Positions 27,638-35,716 of a stretch of DNA of 51,145 nucleotides are shown here, piece after piece. Source of the DNA: a virus; the IMG/VR virus record IMGVR_UViG_3300011013_000018, positions 1 through 51,145 of that record; one strand, given 5' to 3'. The translations under genes were made by a program, and so were the position numbers. The notes below the pieces were generated by a model. The model saw only the letters and a list, made by a program, of their open reading frames with translations, ran no database searches and was not told the DNA's origin. Position 1 is the first letter of the stretch. Each line of letters starts with the position of its first letter.

Positions 27638-28037
27638 TTTTTCTAGGGCGTTGGTGCTCCGGAACCTCTCGTTCGAGATATATATGCAACAGTCCATCCT
27701 TGTAGCTTGCACTACCAACTTTGATAGTTTCAGCTAGTTTAAATGATCTTCTAAAGTTGCGCGCGGCTATGCCACGATGCAGGAACTCTGGTTCGTTGTC
27801 CTGTTTAGGCACCTCACCACTAATAATGAGCTCGTTATCCTCAACGGATACGTCAATATCCTTCTCGGCAAAACCAGCTACGGCCATGGTGATAGTGTAA
27901 TTGTTGTTAGATTTTATTATATTATAGGGCGGATAAGTTGTCGCAGTGTCCCCATGCTTGAACATATTGTCAAACATTTTGTCAAATGCATCAAATCCAA
28001 CGCTAGAACGTAATAATGGTGATAAGTCAAAAGTCAT
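27621..28037 (-). CDS. Small heat-shock protein (Hsp20/alpha-crystallin)
   Basis: The 138-residue chaperone has an N-terminal arm (MTFDLSPLLRSSVGFDAFDK), an alpha-crystallin domain (about 39-128) with YTITMAVAGFAEKDIDVSVE, ELIISGEVP, RNFRRSFKLAETI and ASYKDGLLHIYLERE, and a C-terminal IxI-type motif (RKIKIDS, 134-136). It binds unfolded proteins without ATP, likely protecting virion or host proteins during infection. IbpA-like sequences of this sort occur in several marine phages. An AAGGAGGG site precedes the ATG and a candidate promoter lies in the preceding 80 bases. Confidence 0.9.
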   Translation of the reverse strand: MTFDLSPLLRSSVGFDAFDKMFDNMFKHGDTATTYPPYNIIKSNNNYTITMAVAGFAEKDIDVSVEDNELIISGEVPKQDNEPEFLHRGIAARNFRRSFKLAETIKVGSASYKDGLLHIYLEREVPEHQRPRKIKIDS

Positions 28038-28115
28038 AATAACCCTCCTTTTAAGCAGTTAATTGTTTGTGTCAGCACTTATCAAGCTACTGATAATTAT
28101 AATATGGGGTATTAA

Positions 28116-28400
28116 TTACTCTTTGTCAAGGTCGTCTTCGAATTCTGGTTCAAAAGTCAGCCCCATTCCCATGTCTAGATCCATCTCTTGTTCAAATTCA
28201 AATTTAAGCTGCTCTTTGGTTCGTTCCATTGCGTCAGCAACAGCGAGAGGAATATATAGAAGTCTCCCGTTTGTATATTGTTTAAACTTCTGATTACATA
28301 AACGACAAAAATAATTGTCTTTCTGTATCTTCTTCATAGTGGTTAAGCGAGCACAACTCGGGCACAATGAAACATCAACGACGTTCGATTTCTTTGCCAT
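28116..28400 (-). CDS. Zinc-ribbon protein with acidic tail
   Basis: The 94-residue protein starts MAKKSNVVDVSLCPSCARLT, with CPSC (13-16) and CRLC (32-35) forming a zinc ribbon. A helical part (AVADAMERTKEQLKFEFEQE) and a very acidic C-terminus (DMGMGLTFEPEFEDDLDKE) follow. A ribbon plus acidic tail might bind RNA polymerase, but this is speculation. It overlaps the upstream 54-residue gene by 26 bases. Confidence 0.55.
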   Translation of the reverse strand: MAKKSNVVDVSLCPSCARLTTMKKIQKDNYFCRLCNQKFKQYTNGRLLYIPLAVADAMERTKEQLKFEFEQEMDLDMGMGLTFEPEFEDDLDKE

Positions 28401-28539
28401 CCGTGTTTTGTTTTCTCCTTGCGTTGCTCGTGTTATAATAACCTTTACTACATCTTGCCGAACAGTACTTCTTTATCTTGAAAGCGACCGGCGTCAACAC
28501 TGTAAATTCTTCGCCACACGTTGCACACGTCTTAGTCAT
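28375..28539 (-). CDS. 54-residue Cys finger protein
   Basis: MTKTCATCGEEFTVLTPVAF (CxxC at 5-8) continues KIKKYCSARCSKGYYNTSNA (CxxxC at 26-30). This FCS/TRASH-like zinc finger is typical of very small phage proteins. The ATG overlaps the DNA polymerase stop by eight bases, so it is translated with the polymerase. Role unknown. Confidence 0.65.
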   Translation of the reverse strand: MTKTCATCGEEFTVLTPVAFKIKKYCSARCSKGYYNTSNARRKQNTDGKEIERR

Positions 28540-30424
28540 CTTTTGCTTCACCCCAGTTATTTGCTAATTTGTAATCAACTCGACTTGGCACATGTAGTTT
28601 TATACAGTTCTCCATTTTTTCGACAATTCGTTTGGCCTGTTCCTCGCCCTCAATAGAAATATTTAATTCATCGTGAACTTGTATATGAGGTATGATACCA
28701 TCTTGCTCATATAAGTCCACCATTGCTTTCTTTGTTTGATCGGCCGCAGACCCTTGAATTAACTTATTTAATGCTTTGTAAGTGTAAGCTTTCTTATAAC
28801 CATACTTACCAACATCTTCTTCTGCTTCTTTTTCTGTTTTCCAAAAACCACTTGCACCCCACCTGACCGGAACATAACCAAAGAACCGGCACCGTCGGCC
28901 GTAGATCGTGGTCACGTATCCCTTGTTATCCATTGAGTCCATTGCTCGCTGTGAAAGTCTTTTAACAAAAGGAACTTTTTCGTTGTAGTCATTAATAAGA
29001 ACCTCTGCAGTTTCTTCATCAATACCTAACTGCTCTTTGAGTTTTCCTTTTCCCATGCCATAGAACAATCCAAGATTAATTGTCTTAGCAATCTTCCTAT
29101 CAATGCCCGCCATTTTCGCAACCATCTTATGAAAATCTGCATCCCCTCCACGATACCCTGTAATAAACTCTTTAGTGCCCATTACAGGACGTTTAGAGGT
29201 ATAATTAAAACCTTCAGCCTCATTGATTCGCTCAGCAAAGTGGACCACGAGTCTTGGTTCTTGCTGTGAGTAGTCAAAACTTCCCCACCGTTGACCGTGT
29301 TCCGGGATGAAGAGAGAACGAATCTTATTCTTAATCTTTGGATTACGGGCTGGGATCTGCTGTAGGTTTGGCTTACTATAACTAAAGCGCCCGGTCACTG
29401 TACCTCTGTCATCACTACGCATTTGGTGTATCTCTGAGTGGATACGACCCTTATGTTGATGGCGTAAGATACTATCAATAAAGGTTGTATGAGCCTTATT
29501 AGTTTCTCTGGCCTTAATGATAAGTTGTGCAATCTCTGAGTCGTGTTGCAGTAGAAAGTTTTTAGTGAAACTAGGCTTTCCTGTCGTGGTTTGTTTGTAT
29601 TTAATTTTTAAGTTATCAAAAGCTTTCGCCACAGAAGCCGCAGCCCAGATATTAACATCCACTCCAGATAGTTTCTTGATTTCATAAAGCGCTGCTTCTT
29701 CTTCTGTAATCAAATCTTTCTTTGCTTTCTCAGCGGCCTCTAGATCAACGCGAACACCGTTTGCTCGCATTTTAATCAAGCACGGCTGAAGTCTAGTCTC
29801 TAAATCATATATCTTATGTAGCCCTTGTTTCTCGATCTCTCGTTCGTTGTGAAAGAATAGATCATAAGTTAATCGCGCGTCGTATTCTGCATATTCTCCA
29901 ACATACATTGCTGGCATCTTATACATTTCTTTCTTAGGATCGATTCCTTTTGACTTAGCAAAGTCAATAAGAACGTCTTCATCCTTTCCTTTACCAAGTT
30001 TGTCTTTTGCTAAACTATTCAAAGTATAGGAGAATCTATGTTCGTCAATCAAAGCACTTGAAATCATTGTGTCATGTATAGTACCATTAACGGTTATACC
30101 TGATGCTTGAAGCCAGCCCATATCATAGGAAGCATTATGAAATATTTTTGGCATACCATAACTTAAAGTTTTCTTAACCCACGCTATTACTTTCTCTGCA
30201 TCGAGATTTCCTTCTGCATGAGCAACAGGGTAATAACCCTGCCAGTCTTTTGTGGCAAGTGCAAAACCTGTAATGTATCCATTACCAGTGGCCCAACCAG
30301 AACCATGAGTTATTAAGTCAGTATCACAAGTCTCTAAGTCGACTGCGAGACTTTCTTCTTTAGAAAGATCGGGAAAGTTTTCTTCTGGGACCCACTCAGT
30401 CCAGGGCTTAAGATTGGTTTTCAT
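28532..30424 (-). CDS. DNA polymerase I-type (family A) with 3'-5' exonuclease domain
   Basis: The 630-residue enzyme has exo motif I at Asp29/Glu31 (AVDLETC) and further exonuclease motifs (HNASYDMGWL, YAEYDARLTYDLF). The polymerase has motif A GSFDYSQQEPRL, motif B RKIAKTINLGLFYG and motif C VHDE (Asp585). No 5' nuclease domain is present, as in T7 and marine podovirus polymerases. The residue equivalent to E. coli Phe762 is Leu451 (INLGLFYG). The fold lacks an obvious thioredoxin-binding insertion. It replicates the phage genome with the primase and helicases encoded next to it. Confidence 0.95.
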   Translation of the reverse strand: MKTNLKPWTEWVPEENFPDLSKEESLAVDLETCDTDLITHGSGWATGNGYITGFALATKDWQGYYPVAHAEGNLDAEKVIAWVKKTLSYGMPKIFHNASYDMGWLQASGITVNGTIHDTMISSALIDEHRFSYTLNSLAKDKLGKGKDEDVLIDFAKSKGIDPKKEMYKMPAMYVGEYAEYDARLTYDLFFHNEREIEKQGLHKIYDLETRLQPCLIKMRANGVRVDLEAAEKAKKDLITEEEAALYEIKKLSGVDVNIWAAASVAKAFDNLKIKYKQTTTGKPSFTKNFLLQHDSEIAQLIIKARETNKAHTTFIDSILRHQHKGRIHSEIHQMRSDDRGTVTGRFSYSKPNLQQIPARNPKIKNKIRSLFIPEHGQRWGSFDYSQQEPRLVVHFAERINEAEGFNYTSKRPVMGTKEFITGYRGGDADFHKMVAKMAGIDRKIAKTINLGLFYGMGKGKLKEQLGIDEETAEVLINDYNEKVPFVKRLSQRAMDSMDNKGYVTTIYGRRCRFFGYVPVRWGASGFWKTEKEAEEDVGKYGYKKAYTYKALNKLIQGSAADQTKKAMVDLYEQDGIIPHIQVHDELNISIEGEEQAKRIVEKMENCIKLHVPSRVDYKLANNWGEAKDD

Positions 30425-30645
30425 TTATACTCCTCTTTTAATCTATTTAAAAACCAGATAGCTTTATCTAAATCTTCTACTGGTTTTTTCTTCCATTCAT
30501 GGCGCCAGATATATTTTATAGCTGAGCCTTGTAAGTAGTATCTATGTCCATAACCTTGACACGCTTTAATTGCCTCGATGCAACCAATATCACCTTGATT
30601 ATAATGTGACGGGTGATTCACCGGATCATGTTTCTTTTTCTTCAT
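30421..30645 (-). CDS. DUF3310-family protein
   Basis: The 74-residue protein matches the DUF3310 domain: VNHPSHYNQG (9-18), CIEAIKACQG (22-31), AIKYIWRHEWKKKPVEDLDK (42-61) and AIWFLNRLKEEYK. These appear in many phages as small proteins or fused to nucleotide kinases. Function is not settled. It overlaps the DNA polymerase start by four bases and follows the helicase stop directly, so it belongs to the replication operon. Confidence 0.85.
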   Translation of the reverse strand: MKKKKHDPVNHPSHYNQGDIGCIEAIKACQGYGHRYYLQGSAIKYIWRHEWKKKPVEDLDKAIWFLNRLKEEYK

Positions 30646-32235
30646 TTATGCTACTTTTTGTCTTTCGTTATACGCTTTAAACACTCTATCAAAATCGAAG
30701 CGATATTGCAAACTTGGACACATATATACATACATATTTTTCTTAGATCGAGTACATGCCACATAGAAGATACGAAGCACTGAGTCCTTCTCTATATAAT
30801 TATGACTGGTGTATTTATCAAAGAACGGTTTTTCCATATTGCCTACAACCACAGTGTTGTCGTCTTCGCCACCTTTCATTCCATGTATAGTGGATAGTTT
30901 TATCTTTGGACTTTTAGTAAAGATGTCCACACCTTTATTTATACATTCTATAATATAACGACGTTTTCTTTGCCACTCTGGATTCTTTATGTCAGAAAAA
31001 TTATCTTTCCAATCAACTGAAAAATCAAACTCAAACATTTCTTCCAATTGTTTTGAACTATAAAGCTGGTCTTGATCTAATGTTTCCCATTGTTTAGGCT
31101 TAAAGTTTTTAGGTTTAACCAGTTGTCTGTAGTTAAATAAGTCAGACTTGGTAACATACTTTCCTTGCTGCAGATCAAAATAGCATTTTAAAGCAGAAAT
31201 AATTTTTGAACCTACAGGATAATGAACAAATCCTCTCGCTGTTATTTGTTTGAACCACAATCTACGTTTAATTAATAGGTCTTTCATTTCATCCATGATT
31301 CTTGATCCGGTAACCATAATGGTCCACGACTCTTCATTGTTTAAAGGAATAGTTGAAAAGCTGTCCGTGTAGCCTAACTCTCCTACACCCGGTTTAATAG
31401 CATCATAGGTCTTTTTTTCTCTTTGTTTTATTTGAGAACTAATAATATTTGCAAACTCAATGTGGTTATGTGCAAGTCTATAAGAACCTTCTAAGTATAC
31501 TGGAGTACACACAGACGCATAGGCTTTTAAGAAACATTTTACATCTCCTCCGTTCCAATCAAAGATTGCTTGGTCATCATCTCCGGCAAGATACAAATAT
31601 TCAACAGTTCCTTTTCCTGTCAGTTTGTTTATCACTTGCCATTGACACCACGAAGAGTCCTGTGCCTCATCAAGAAACACAGCCTTGTAATGTTGAAACT
31701 CATCCACACTTAATGCAAAAAGTATTTGATCTGTAAAGTCGTGCAACTTATTGTTTTCTTTATATTTATCCCAACTCTTCACATAGTATTCAACCTTGTT
31801 CCACTTATAATTTCTTTCATTTAATTTTGTAAAGGCTTCTGTTAAGGGAATATTTGAAACTCTTTGTAAGTTGTATGCTTGAACAATAAAATTGTTTTCC
31901 ATATCTCCGCCAAACTCTTTCTTTACATCTCCTCGTTCTTTAGACGCCCAGAAATCAAAATCAGAGCTAGCTACAAGTTTTGATTCTTGTCCTTTAATGT
32001 ACCTATTACAAAGACCATGTATGGTCGCAAAAGATTCATAGCCCTCTGTCTTTTTAGTGACCCCTAAACGTTCTCTAACTTCGTCAATACCTTTATTGGT
32101 AAATGTGATGTAGCAAATATCTTTTGGTGCCAGCTTCTCTTTGTCTCTGAGGTGTAGAACCTTTTCTATTAGATAATTTGTCTTCCCTGTTCCGGGCGGA
32201 CCAAATATCTTTTTTGCTTCCTTTATCTTCGTCAT
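30646..32235 (-). CDS. UvrD/PcrA-like superfamily 1 helicase
   Basis: The 529-residue protein contains Walker A FGPPGTGKT (11-19), motif Ia YITFTNKGIDEVRERLG, FATIHGLCNRY, Walker B VFLDEAQD, the Q-containing DDDQAIFDWNGGD, TIHGMKGGEDD and VACTRSKKNM. It is shorter than bacterial UvrD (about 720), as is common in phages. It is a 3'-5' DNA helicase or translocase for replication fork or recombination work. The stop of the primase and the start of this gene touch (overlap by one base). Confidence 0.9.
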   Translation of the reverse strand: MTKIKEAKKIFGPPGTGKTNYLIEKVLHLRDKEKLAPKDICYITFTNKGIDEVRERLGVTKKTEGYESFATIHGLCNRYIKGQESKLVASSDFDFWASKERGDVKKEFGGDMENNFIVQAYNLQRVSNIPLTEAFTKLNERNYKWNKVEYYVKSWDKYKENNKLHDFTDQILFALSVDEFQHYKAVFLDEAQDSSWCQWQVINKLTGKGTVEYLYLAGDDDQAIFDWNGGDVKCFLKAYASVCTPVYLEGSYRLAHNHIEFANIISSQIKQREKKTYDAIKPGVGELGYTDSFSTIPLNNEESWTIMVTGSRIMDEMKDLLIKRRLWFKQITARGFVHYPVGSKIISALKCYFDLQQGKYVTKSDLFNYRQLVKPKNFKPKQWETLDQDQLYSSKQLEEMFEFDFSVDWKDNFSDIKNPEWQRKRRYIIECINKGVDIFTKSPKIKLSTIHGMKGGEDDNTVVVGNMEKPFFDKYTSHNYIEKDSVLRIFYVACTRSKKNMYVYMCPSLQYRFDFDRVFKAYNERQKVA

Positions 32236-33902
32236 TAAAATGCATCCTCCTTTATGATGTCTTTAGGTTCAATGTCAGTAATTGTCATGTCCACAGCAGT
32301 GTCCTTTATATACCAACAAAATATTGTTTTTCCATTTACATTAAGCCTCCCGTCTTTTGCTTCAAGACCTGGATTTGTAATTTTTTCTCCGGCCTCGTTC
32401 TTTGCTCCTCTTTTTATAAAGTCAAGAAGCATAGTCGAGTCATTTTGTGTGGCGCGTAAATCTTTAGTTGAGACTAAAGCATCTCTTAAGTCTTGAAACC
32501 TAAACCAAACTACTTTCTTTTTAACATCATAAAAAGAATTACCGGCTAAGATACTTTCTTTATCGTCCCCAGCGCCTGTTCCCGTCAACCAGTTTTCTAT
32601 GGCACCTCTAATGCGATCTAGTCGTGACACCCCTTCTGGTAGTTGTACCACCTCTAAGTGCTCTCTCATACTCACATTCATAAAAGTATCAAAATCATTC
32701 ACCGCTAATCGTGGAGGTTTCGCATCTAATGTAGCAAAGACCTTTTCTCTCCAAAGTTTTTGATCCGTCATTTCTTTTAATTCAGCCTTCATCACGATGC
32801 CACTTTCAAATGTTATGTAATATATTATTGGGTCATCTAACACTTTGTGTATCTGTGTTATTTGAAACTCTTCGTCACCAATGTTCGTTGGCCGTGTTAC
32901 GCCAAACTTTCTCCCTACACAAGCACCTCTATCACAATAGCTTTGAAGAGGTTCTTGCTTACATAGGTAGTGATAGCTTTGATTTGTTTCTTCATCTAGG
33001 TCAACGTCTAAAACACTGTTATTAGTGTGTTCAGTGTGGTTTGCAACAGAGCCATATATGTTGTCCACTTCTTTTCTAGAAAGAGGTGTTTTCAAATACT
33101 TCTCATTTACTTCTCTTAGTCTATCTAACCAGTCTTCATTATTCTCTTGACTCATACGTTTCAACATAACCGCAACATTAAATAAATAATTGTTTCTTCC
33201 TCCTTCACTACACCCTCTCAATGCAATACAGTTATTACAAGGAGGACCCTCTGGAAAAATAGTGTCGGTTTTAATGACAAACTGATCTATGCCATCTATC
33301 ACTTTCTCACGATAGTGATCATAAAATTGTTCAAGAGATAATTTTTCAACCTCATCCCCATTTAATTTCATAGCATAACGATCAGTGTTCTCGGCATTAA
33401 AGTAAGGAGTGTTCACATAGTTGCCAAAAAATCCATTCGGCAATTCATTTTGTTTAGGGAAAATTTCAGATCCTTTAAACCCTAACAAAGCTGAAGCTTC
33501 AGCTAATCGTTTTCTTAATATTTTTGCTTTAACAGGATTCTTAAAAAATCCATACACATGAGCGCCACCACTTTTTGATTTAAACACGACAAATGGAAGC
33601 TTCGCTCTTTCAATACTAGTTAAAAGTTCTTTGTGATTAAATCCTTTGTAAGAGTCAATGTCTATACACCCCCAATAACATTCGTTCTGTTTGTTAATAG
33701 GTATAACTCCAATACTTTGTTTTCCTTTTAAATGAGCGTCCCAAAGTTCTTTGCTTTCGGATAATTTTTGCCCTTCTTTTAAAGCCAAAGTTCGACAAGT
33801 GCCTTTAGCTTTGCCCCTATGATCCTTTTCTCCGGAATCTATAAAGGTGCCGTAGGCGTCTTCATTACCCTTAAATATATTACTAATAGTTAATTCTTCC
33901 AT
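32235..33902 (-). CDS. Archaeo-eukaryotic-type primase (AEP), TOTE-like
   Basis: The 555-residue protein has an AEP catalytic core: GCIDIDSYKG (78-87, Asp81/Asp83), FKSKSGGAHVYGFF (107-120, with SGGxH) and EIFPKQNELPNGFFGNYVNT (146-165). A PriCT-like helical domain follows with a Cys cluster (CNNCIALRGCSEGGRNNYLF) and DRLREVNEKYLKTPLSRKEV. A second Cys group (CKQEPLQSYCDRGACVGRKF) may be a zinc site. The C-terminal third has no helicase motif. It makes primers for the polymerase; a polymerase activity is possible in this family. TOTE-type resemblance is by motif recall. Confidence 0.85.
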   Translation of the reverse strand: MEELTISNIFKGNEDAYGTFIDSGEKDHRGKAKGTCRTLALKEGQKLSESKELWDAHLKGKQSIGVIPINKQNECYWGCIDIDSYKGFNHKELLTSIERAKLPFVVFKSKSGGAHVYGFFKNPVKAKILRKRLAEASALLGFKGSEIFPKQNELPNGFFGNYVNTPYFNAENTDRYAMKLNGDEVEKLSLEQFYDHYREKVIDGIDQFVIKTDTIFPEGPPCNNCIALRGCSEGGRNNYLFNVAVMLKRMSQENNEDWLDRLREVNEKYLKTPLSRKEVDNIYGSVANHTEHTNNSVLDVDLDEETNQSYHYLCKQEPLQSYCDRGACVGRKFGVTRPTNIGDEEFQITQIHKVLDDPIIYYITFESGIVMKAELKEMTDQKLWREKVFATLDAKPPRLAVNDFDTFMNVSMREHLEVVQLPEGVSRLDRIRGAIENWLTGTGAGDDKESILAGNSFYDVKKKVVWFRFQDLRDALVSTKDLRATQNDSTMLLDFIKRGAKNEAGEKITNPGLEAKDGRLNVNGKTIFCWYIKDTAVDMTITDIEPKDIIKEDAF

Positions 33903-33912
33903 ACATCACCAT

Positions 33913-33942
33913 AAAAGAGAGGGGCGACAATAATGTCGCCCC
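33913..33942 (-). terminator. Hairpin between the ssDNA-binding-like gene and the primase
   Basis: On the minus strand GGGGCGACA and TGTCGCCCC form a 9-bp stem around a TTAT loop, followed by TCTCTTTTAT. Partial terminator or mRNA 3'-end protector that lowers primase relative to the upstream genes. Confidence 0.65.
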
Positions 33943-33948
33943 CATCAA

Positions 33949-34746
33949 TTAGAACGGGTCTTTGCCCGATGCTACTTGTTTTGTCTCTTCTTGGTGTTGT
34001 ACTTTCACACTATTTGCATTAACTCCACTTGCAAAAAGTTTTGCAGAATCATACAAACTCGCGTCTTCAACAGGACCTACTTTAAATATTTCCCATCCAA
34101 ACCAAGTCCCTTTAGAGTTGGACTGTGGCACAGTTTTTAATCTGTAGACTTGACTGTATGAAGGTGGCGTAAAAGGTGCACCATCTTTTCCTTGCATCTT
34201 TTGACTAAGCATCATTGAGTTCCATTTACGTGAAACTTTTCTTTGAGTTGATTTCATAGTAATAAGAGCTTGTTCTGCTCCTACTTTATCTAAAACCAAA
34301 ACAAAGTGATTTGCTGTCTCTTCTACAATATTACCATTTGGTAATCTGTTTTGAAAATTAGCATCTCTTGGTGCTTGACTAATGTCATAGTTTGCAGGAT
34401 GAATAGCCACAGGAGCCCCTGTGCCTTTCCCACGTTCTCCCCATTCTATAAACTCTCTTTTATAGTGGCAAGGGATTACGTCTATTCCTTCTTCTCCGTC
34501 ATAGAGTTTTCCGGTAACAGTATTGTATATCATGCCAGGTTCGGCCTCTTCTACAAAATTGTTACTGGTTTTGTTACACTGCGGAGAAAGTTGACTCAAT
34601 ACTTTTAAAAATGGCAGAGCCAAATCATCAGAGGAATTAACATGTTCTAATCCACTAAGGTTCTTTGAGTCTGCTAGCATAGTATCAACTCCTATCACAG
34701 CAACGCTATTGCCGTTTTTCTTTGTTTTTGTTACTTTGTTATTCAT
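33949..34746 (-). CDS. Putative single-stranded DNA-binding protein
   Basis: The 265-residue protein has a Lys-rich start (MNNKVTKTKKNGNSVAVIGV), a middle with FLKVLSQLSPQCN, GVGIDVIPCHYKREFIEW-type strands, and a C-terminal linker ending SGKDPF. An acidic or Asp-Pro-Phe tip is usual in ssDNA-binding proteins that recruit partners. Its place between primase and nuclease genes fits. The family is often left unnamed, and the OB fold is not proven here. The alternative is a recombination mediator. Confidence 0.5.
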   Translation of the reverse strand: MNNKVTKTKKNGNSVAVIGVDTMLADSKNLSGLEHVNSSDDLALPFLKVLSQLSPQCNKTSNNFVEEAEPGMIYNTVTGKLYDGEEGIDVIPCHYKREFIEWGERGKGTGAPVAIHPANYDISQAPRDANFQNRLPNGNIVEETANHFVLVLDKVGAEQALITMKSTQRKVSRKWNSMMLSQKMQGKDGAPFTPPSYSQVYRLKTVPQSNSKGTWFGWEIFKVGPVEDASLYDSAKLFASGVNANSVKVQHQEETKQVASGKDPF

Positions 34747-34748
34747 CG

Positions 34749-35309
34749 TTATTTTTTCCTAACTACTTTTGCTTGTCTACCCACAAACGTTTTAAAAAGA
34801 TCTTCGGGTGGTAGAGCCGCACCTTTTTCATGCAGTTCCCGAAGAGTTGCTTTAAGGGTCATGGGCTCAACTTTTAAACTTTGTTGAACCTCATAACCAT
34901 TGGCGGTGGCTAACTTGGAAAACTCCAATGCCTTCCCGTCTTCGTTACGACCAAACCTAGCGGCAATCTCATTTTTAATAAGATCACCAAGGTTATTGTC
35001 ACGAAGCCATTGATACGCCGTAGACTTTTCGTCTGGGTCTTTGGGTATCGAAATACCGTAAAAATTCTTTACTTCAACAGAACTTCCATCATTAAGTTTC
35101 AATTGAGACAAATTCTTGTCTTTCATCCACTCTGGAATTTTCACTTGTTTTATTTCTAAAGCAAGTTCCTGTTTTTGCTGTAGCACTTTTTTAAGTGCAT
35201 CAATTTCAGTTTCAGCATCAACAAGTTGTTGACACAGATCACCTATTGTTGAGGCGTCTTCGTTACTGACACTCTCTAACTTATCTTCCTCAAAATTTAT
35301 CTTCGTCAT
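34749..35309 (-). CDS. Unknown replication-region protein with coiled coil
   Basis: A 186-residue acidic protein. A leucine-zipper-like coil (LCQQLVDAETEIDALKKVLQ, to about residue 55) leads into QLKLNDGSSVEVKNFYGISI, a beta hairpin, and then helices ending ATLRELHEKGAALPPEDLFK. No catalytic motif. It starts 20 bases inside the preceding gene and sits just upstream of the ssDNA-binding-like gene, so it is probably a partner in replication or recombination. Family not recognised. Confidence 0.5.
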   Translation of the reverse strand: MTKINFEEDKLESVSNEDASTIGDLCQQLVDAETEIDALKKVLQQKQELALEIKQVKIPEWMKDKNLSQLKLNDGSSVEVKNFYGISIPKDPDEKSTAYQWLRDNNLGDLIKNEIAARFGRNEDGKALEFSKLATANGYEVQQSLKVEPMTLKATLRELHEKGAALPPEDLFKTFVGRQAKVVRKK

Positions 35310-35649
35310 AATTATCTTCTTTCTGGTATAAATTAACTGTTAACGGATAGTACTTACCAGATTCTCGATCCCATTTCAACATTTTAAATTTTCCATTATT
35401 AATGTCGGCTACTACAGCACTAGTAGTAGCAATGATAGAAGGATCACCCACAAGCAATAAATAATCTTCATCATCAAATTTTTCAAGTTTCTTTCTAAGC
35501 TCATGTACTAACGCTCCTGTACTATATACTAATTGTGCTCGCTCTGTAAATAAAAATTTTACATTACCAAAAGGTAGTGCCTTCATAACATCCATTTTTG
35601 GCATTCCTCTTGATGTTCCTGGCGGTTCTTGCACACAATAAACAGTCAT
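35290..35649 (-). CDS. Unknown conserved-type phage protein
   Basis: A 119-residue alpha/beta protein. It opens MTVYCVQEPPGTSRGMPKMD and contains LVGDPSIIATTSAVVADINN (65-84) and KMLKWDRESGKYYPLTVNLY (88-107). The GDP/ATP-like GDPSII pattern is shared with short proteins I recall from marine phages near helicase genes. Function not known. It is first of the leftward replication operon, with its own promoter that overlaps the SNF2 promoter. Confidence 0.55.
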   Translation of the reverse strand: MTVYCVQEPPGTSRGMPKMDVMKALPFGNVKFLFTERAQLVYSTGALVHELRKKLEKFDDEDYLLLVGDPSIIATTSAVVADINNGKFKMLKWDRESGKYYPLTVNLYQKEDNYDEDKF

Positions 35650-35660
35650 ATTTTTCTTTC

Positions 35661-35688
35661 TTGACTAATTAAAAATTATTCCTATTAT
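35661..35688 (+). promoter_or_regulatory. Promoter of the SNF2 helicase operon
   Basis: TTGACT (-35) and TATTAT (-10) are 16 bases apart. Transcription would begin close to 35695, making the ATG at 35690 unlikely and favouring 35717. Confidence 0.6.
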
Positions 35689-35711
35689 AATGTTTTTAGA
35701 AAGAAAGACAA
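35684..35711 (-). promoter_or_regulatory. Promoter of the leftward replication operon
   Basis: On the minus strand TTGTCT (-35) and a perfect TATAAT (-10) are 16 bases apart. Its -10 overlaps the -10 region of the rightward promoter (shared ATTATAAT), so the two promoters face each other and cannot be occupied at once. Confidence 0.6.
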
Positions 35712-35716
35712 GACAG

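Noticed and set aside
34228-34236. Second parS half-site (ACGTGAAAC)
   Set aside because: Only half of the palindrome is present and it lies inside a coding gene. Likely chance.
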